From contig NZ_JAVVQU010000003.1 of the NCBI RefSeq assembly GCF_036655075.1, positions 52,227-116,226 of the forward strand: a stretch of DNA of 64,000 bases. The letters are read 5' to 3'. Source of the stretch: Holtiella sp036655075 (GTDB lineage: Bacteria > Bacillota > Clostridia > Lachnospirales > Cellulosilyticaceae). Shown in pieces: positions 62,317 through 64,000 of the stretch (position 1 is the first letter of the stretch; every line of letters begins with the position of its first letter). A program made the translations under genes and the position numbers. The notes below the pieces were generated by a model, which did no database searches, was not told where the DNA came from, and saw only the letters and a list, made by a program, of their open reading frames with translations.

Positions 62317-63494
62317 CAAATGTGTTCTTAGTGAAATACGGGGAACTTGCCATTAAAGGTAAAAATAGATTTATTTTTGAAAATAGATTAGTTGCGACTA
62401 TTCGTAAAAACCTTAAACCAATTGGGAAATTTGAGGTAAGAAAAGAACAAGGGCGTATTACAGTAGAGCCTGCAGATGATTCAATTGATCCGGAGATTAT
62501 CATTGAAAAATTAAGCCGTATCTTTGGAATTATCGGTATTTCTTATGGAATTAAAATGAAAGAGCTTTCTATGGAGACCATTCAAACTTTAGCAGTGGCA
62601 CATATGAAAAAAGAGTTAGAAACAAAAAGTCATTTAACTTTTAAAGTAAATACAAGACGTGCAGATAAACGTTTTCCTATGTCCTCTATGGAAGTCAATG
62701 CAGAACTTGGTGGATACTTATTAGATGCTTTCAAAGAGCAACTTAAAGTGGATGTACACAATCCAGACATTATTTTAAATGTAGAACTTAGAAATGAAAC
62801 TTATGTGTATGCAGGAACACATAAAGGTGCAGGCGGTATGCCTTACGGAACGAATGGTCGTGCCACACTCTTACTTTCCGGTGGTATTGATAGCCCAGTA
62901 GCTGGGTGGATGATTGCTAAACGTGGGGTTGAAATTGATGCAGTTTACTTCCATAGTCCTCCATACACAAGTGAACGTGCAACTCAAAAAGTTATTGACC
63001 TTGCTAAAAAGGTTGCTTTGTATACAGGTCAAATGAAAGTACATGTTGTACCTTTTACAGACATTCAAATGGCTATTTATGAAAAATGTCCACATGAACA
63101 GCTTACCATCATTATGCGCCGTATTATGATGGAGATTACACAACGTATTGGTCGTGAAAATGGTAGTCAAGGGCTTATTACAGGTGAGAGTATTGGACAA
63201 GTTGCAAGTCAAACAATGCATAGTTTAGTTGTAACAGATGCATCAAGTGAGATGCCAGTCTTTAGACCACTTATTGGTTTTGATAAAGAAGAAATTATAC
63301 AAATTTCTAAGAAAATTGATACCTATGAAACATCTATTTTACCATATGAAGACTGTTGTACAATATTTGTACCTAAGCACCCAGAAACAAAACCAAAGCT
63401 TGAGATTATAGAGCAATCTGAAACAAAACTTGCAGATTGTATTGAAGAAATGATTCAACAAGCAATTGATACAACAGAAGTGATTACCGTATAA
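62313..63494 (+). CDS. thiI: tRNA 4-thiouridine synthetase ThiI
   Basis: A 393-residue enzyme. An N-terminal ferredoxin-like plus THUMP region (about 1-165) precedes the PP-loop ATPase with LLSGGIDSPVAGW. Conserved ESIGQVASQT and PYEDCCTIFVPKHP follow. It lacks the C-terminal rhodanese domain of E. coli ThiI, normal for Gram-positive forms, so it should use the neighbouring desulfurase directly. It adenylates U8 of tRNA before sulfur transfer. Confidence 0.96.
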   Translation: MTNVFLVKYGELAIKGKNRFIFENRLVATIRKNLKPIGKFEVRKEQGRITVEPADDSIDPEIIIEKLSRIFGIIGISYGIKMKELSMETIQTLAVAHMKKELETKSHLTFKVNTRRADKRFPMSSMEVNAELGGYLLDAFKEQLKVDVHNPDIILNVELRNETYVYAGTHKGAGGMPYGTNGRATLLLSGGIDSPVAGWMIAKRGVEIDAVYFHSPPYTSERATQKVIDLAKKVALYTGQMKVHVVPFTDIQMAIYEKCPHEQLTIIMRRIMMEITQRIGRENGSQGLITGESIGQVASQTMHSLVVTDASSEMPVFRPLIGFDKEEIIQISKKIDTYETSILPYEDCCTIFVPKHPETKPKLEIIEQSETKLADCIEEMIQQAIDTTEVITV

Positions 63495-63511
63495 AAGTTT
63501 GACAGTATAAA

Positions 63512-63545
63512 ATTAAAAGTCTACTTGTAAAAGTAGACTTTTAAT
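63512..63545. terminator. Bidirectional terminator thiI / HPr-like gene
   Basis: A perfect 15-bp stem (63512-63526 with 63531-63545), GTAA loop, A/T edges. Confidence 0.88.
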
Positions 63546-63559
63546 GTATAGTTATGTTT

Positions 63560-63793
63560 TTAATGGACAATAAATTCTTTAAGATGCATCATGAGCACAC
63601 TGGCCGCTTGATCATTGTAAATATCTAGCTTAAGAGGTTTACTTAAGTCAAGACTGAAAATACCCATTATGGACTTGGCATCAATGACGTATCTACCAGA
63701 GGTTAGATCAAAGTCACCATCATATTTACTAATAAGATTAACAAATTGTTTTACTTTTTCTATTGAGTTCAAACTAATGGTTACAGATGTCAT
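63560..63793 (-). CDS. HPr-like protein lacking the phosphorylatable histidine
   Basis: A 77-residue protein with an HPr fold signature. DAKSIMGIFSLDL matches the HPr/Crh block with the regulatory Ser (Ser46 equivalent, here Ser41), and SKYDGDFDL matches the helix-strand turn. The GIHARPA active-site loop is missing: the position of His15 is a Ser in NSIEKV. It therefore cannot take part in sugar phosphotransfer but could resemble Crh, a catabolite co-repressor activated at Ser46. AAGGAGG precedes the start. Function unproven. Confidence 0.82.
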   Translation of the reverse strand: MTSVTISLNSIEKVKQFVNLISKYDGDFDLTSGRYVIDAKSIMGIFSLDLSKPLKLDIYNDQAASVLMMHLKEFIVH

Positions 63794-63821
63794 GCTTATT
63801 CCTCCTTACAATATTAATTGT

Positions 63822-63850
63822 ATCATATATGGAATACGAAACAGTGTCAA
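63822..63850 (-). promoter_or_regulatory. Strong promoter of the HPr-like gene
   Basis: On the minus strand a perfect TTGACA (63850-63845), 17-base spacer, TATGAT (63827-63822). The leader to the start is about 20 bases. Confidence 0.8.
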
Positions 63851-63897
63851 TATGTAACAAGTTAATCATAGAATAAGTTTTGAAAAAGGAGAATAAA

Positions 63898-64000
63898 ATG
63901 AAGAAAGAAAACGAATCTAGACATATTGCGACTTATACTTTAGGCTGTAAGGTGAATCAGTATGACACCGAAGCGGTTGTAGAGTTATTTAAAGGAGAAG
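63898..64000 (+). CDS. mtaB: tRNA methylthiotransferase MtaB (N-terminal part)
   Basis: The first 34 codons of a gene cut by the window edge. TYTLGCKVNQYDTEAV is the start of the MiaB-like domain of MtaB/YqeV, with the first cluster Cys in LGCKVNQ. MtaB adds a methylthio group to t6A37 in tRNA. AAAGGAG precedes the ATG. It is part of the conserved dnaJ-prmA-rsmE-mtaB neighbourhood, but here separated by other genes. Confidence 0.9.
   Translation, partial: MKKENESRHIATYTLGCKVNQYDTEAVVELFKGE

Noticed and set aside
1..64000. Defence island, prophage, CRISPR or mobile element
   Set aside because: Both strands were read for transposases, integrases, phage genes, direct repeat arrays and tRNA-edge insertions; none was found, and gene order is conserved throughout.

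Overview
The window is one ungapped stretch of an AT-rich Firmicutes chromosome. Spore-former genes (gpr, spoIIP), a six-subunit Rnf complex, MinCDE with MinE, radical-SAM families common in anaerobes, a tyrosine T-box, an L21 leader and a CIRCE element point to an anaerobic, endospore-forming clostridium. Lachnospirales is plausible, but I cannot fix the genus. Almost all of it is conserved housekeeping sequence. I see no prophage, insertion sequence, CRISPR array, tRNA or rRNA, and no convincing new multigene system; the unusual points are details inside known operons.

Layout. 1-8.1 kb: end of a PepD-type dipeptidase, an AI-2E-family permease, tyrS with its T-box leader (minus strand), a GlgX/isoamylase-type debranching enzyme, a small P-loop ATPase (minus), a TIGR01212 radical SAM protein and a membrane-anchored M23 endopeptidase. 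8.1-11.8 kb: phosphoesterase, RsmF-like rRNA methyltransferase, RsuA-family pseudouridine synthase and HAD phosphatase. 11.9-14.8 kb: a decayed ornithine carbamoyltransferase gene, then serC-serA. 14.9-20.5 kb: an orphan GHKL ATPase and rnfCDGEAB, a ferredoxin:NAD+ oxidoreductase that pumps Na+ or H+.

20.6-31.3 kb: a shape and division cluster (DUF4321 protein, maf, radC, mreBCD, a 1044-residue class B PBP, minCDE, rodA) ending in an mgsA homologue without the usual catalytic Asp. 31.4-36.5 kb: two radical-SAM-associated proteins, RNase G, then the L21 leader, rplU, prp and rpmA. Prp is the protease expected to trim the N-terminal extension seen on L27. 36.5-39.9 kb: obgE, yhbY, a nadD-yqeK fusion and rsfS.

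39.9-48.7 kb: dacF-type carboxypeptidase (minus), a ComEA-like protein, an OmpR-type two-component pair, a GerMN lipoprotein, comEC, holA, and rpsT (minus). The regulator-kinase-GerMN lipoprotein order resembles actinobacterial MtrA-MtrB-LpqB. 48.8-54.1 kb: gpr, spoIIP, lepA, hemW. 54.2-61.1 kb: CIRCE-controlled hrcA-grpE-dnaK, then dnaJ with its own promoter, prmA, rsmE and a single-domain CheY-like protein. 61.1-64 kb: cysteine desulfurase and thiI (sulfur transfer to tRNA), an HPr-like protein without the phosphorylatable His (minus), and the start of mtaB.

Coordinates, motifs, hairpins and promoter boxes were read from the sequence by eye. Functions rest on family knowledge. No alignment, fold prediction or database search was run.
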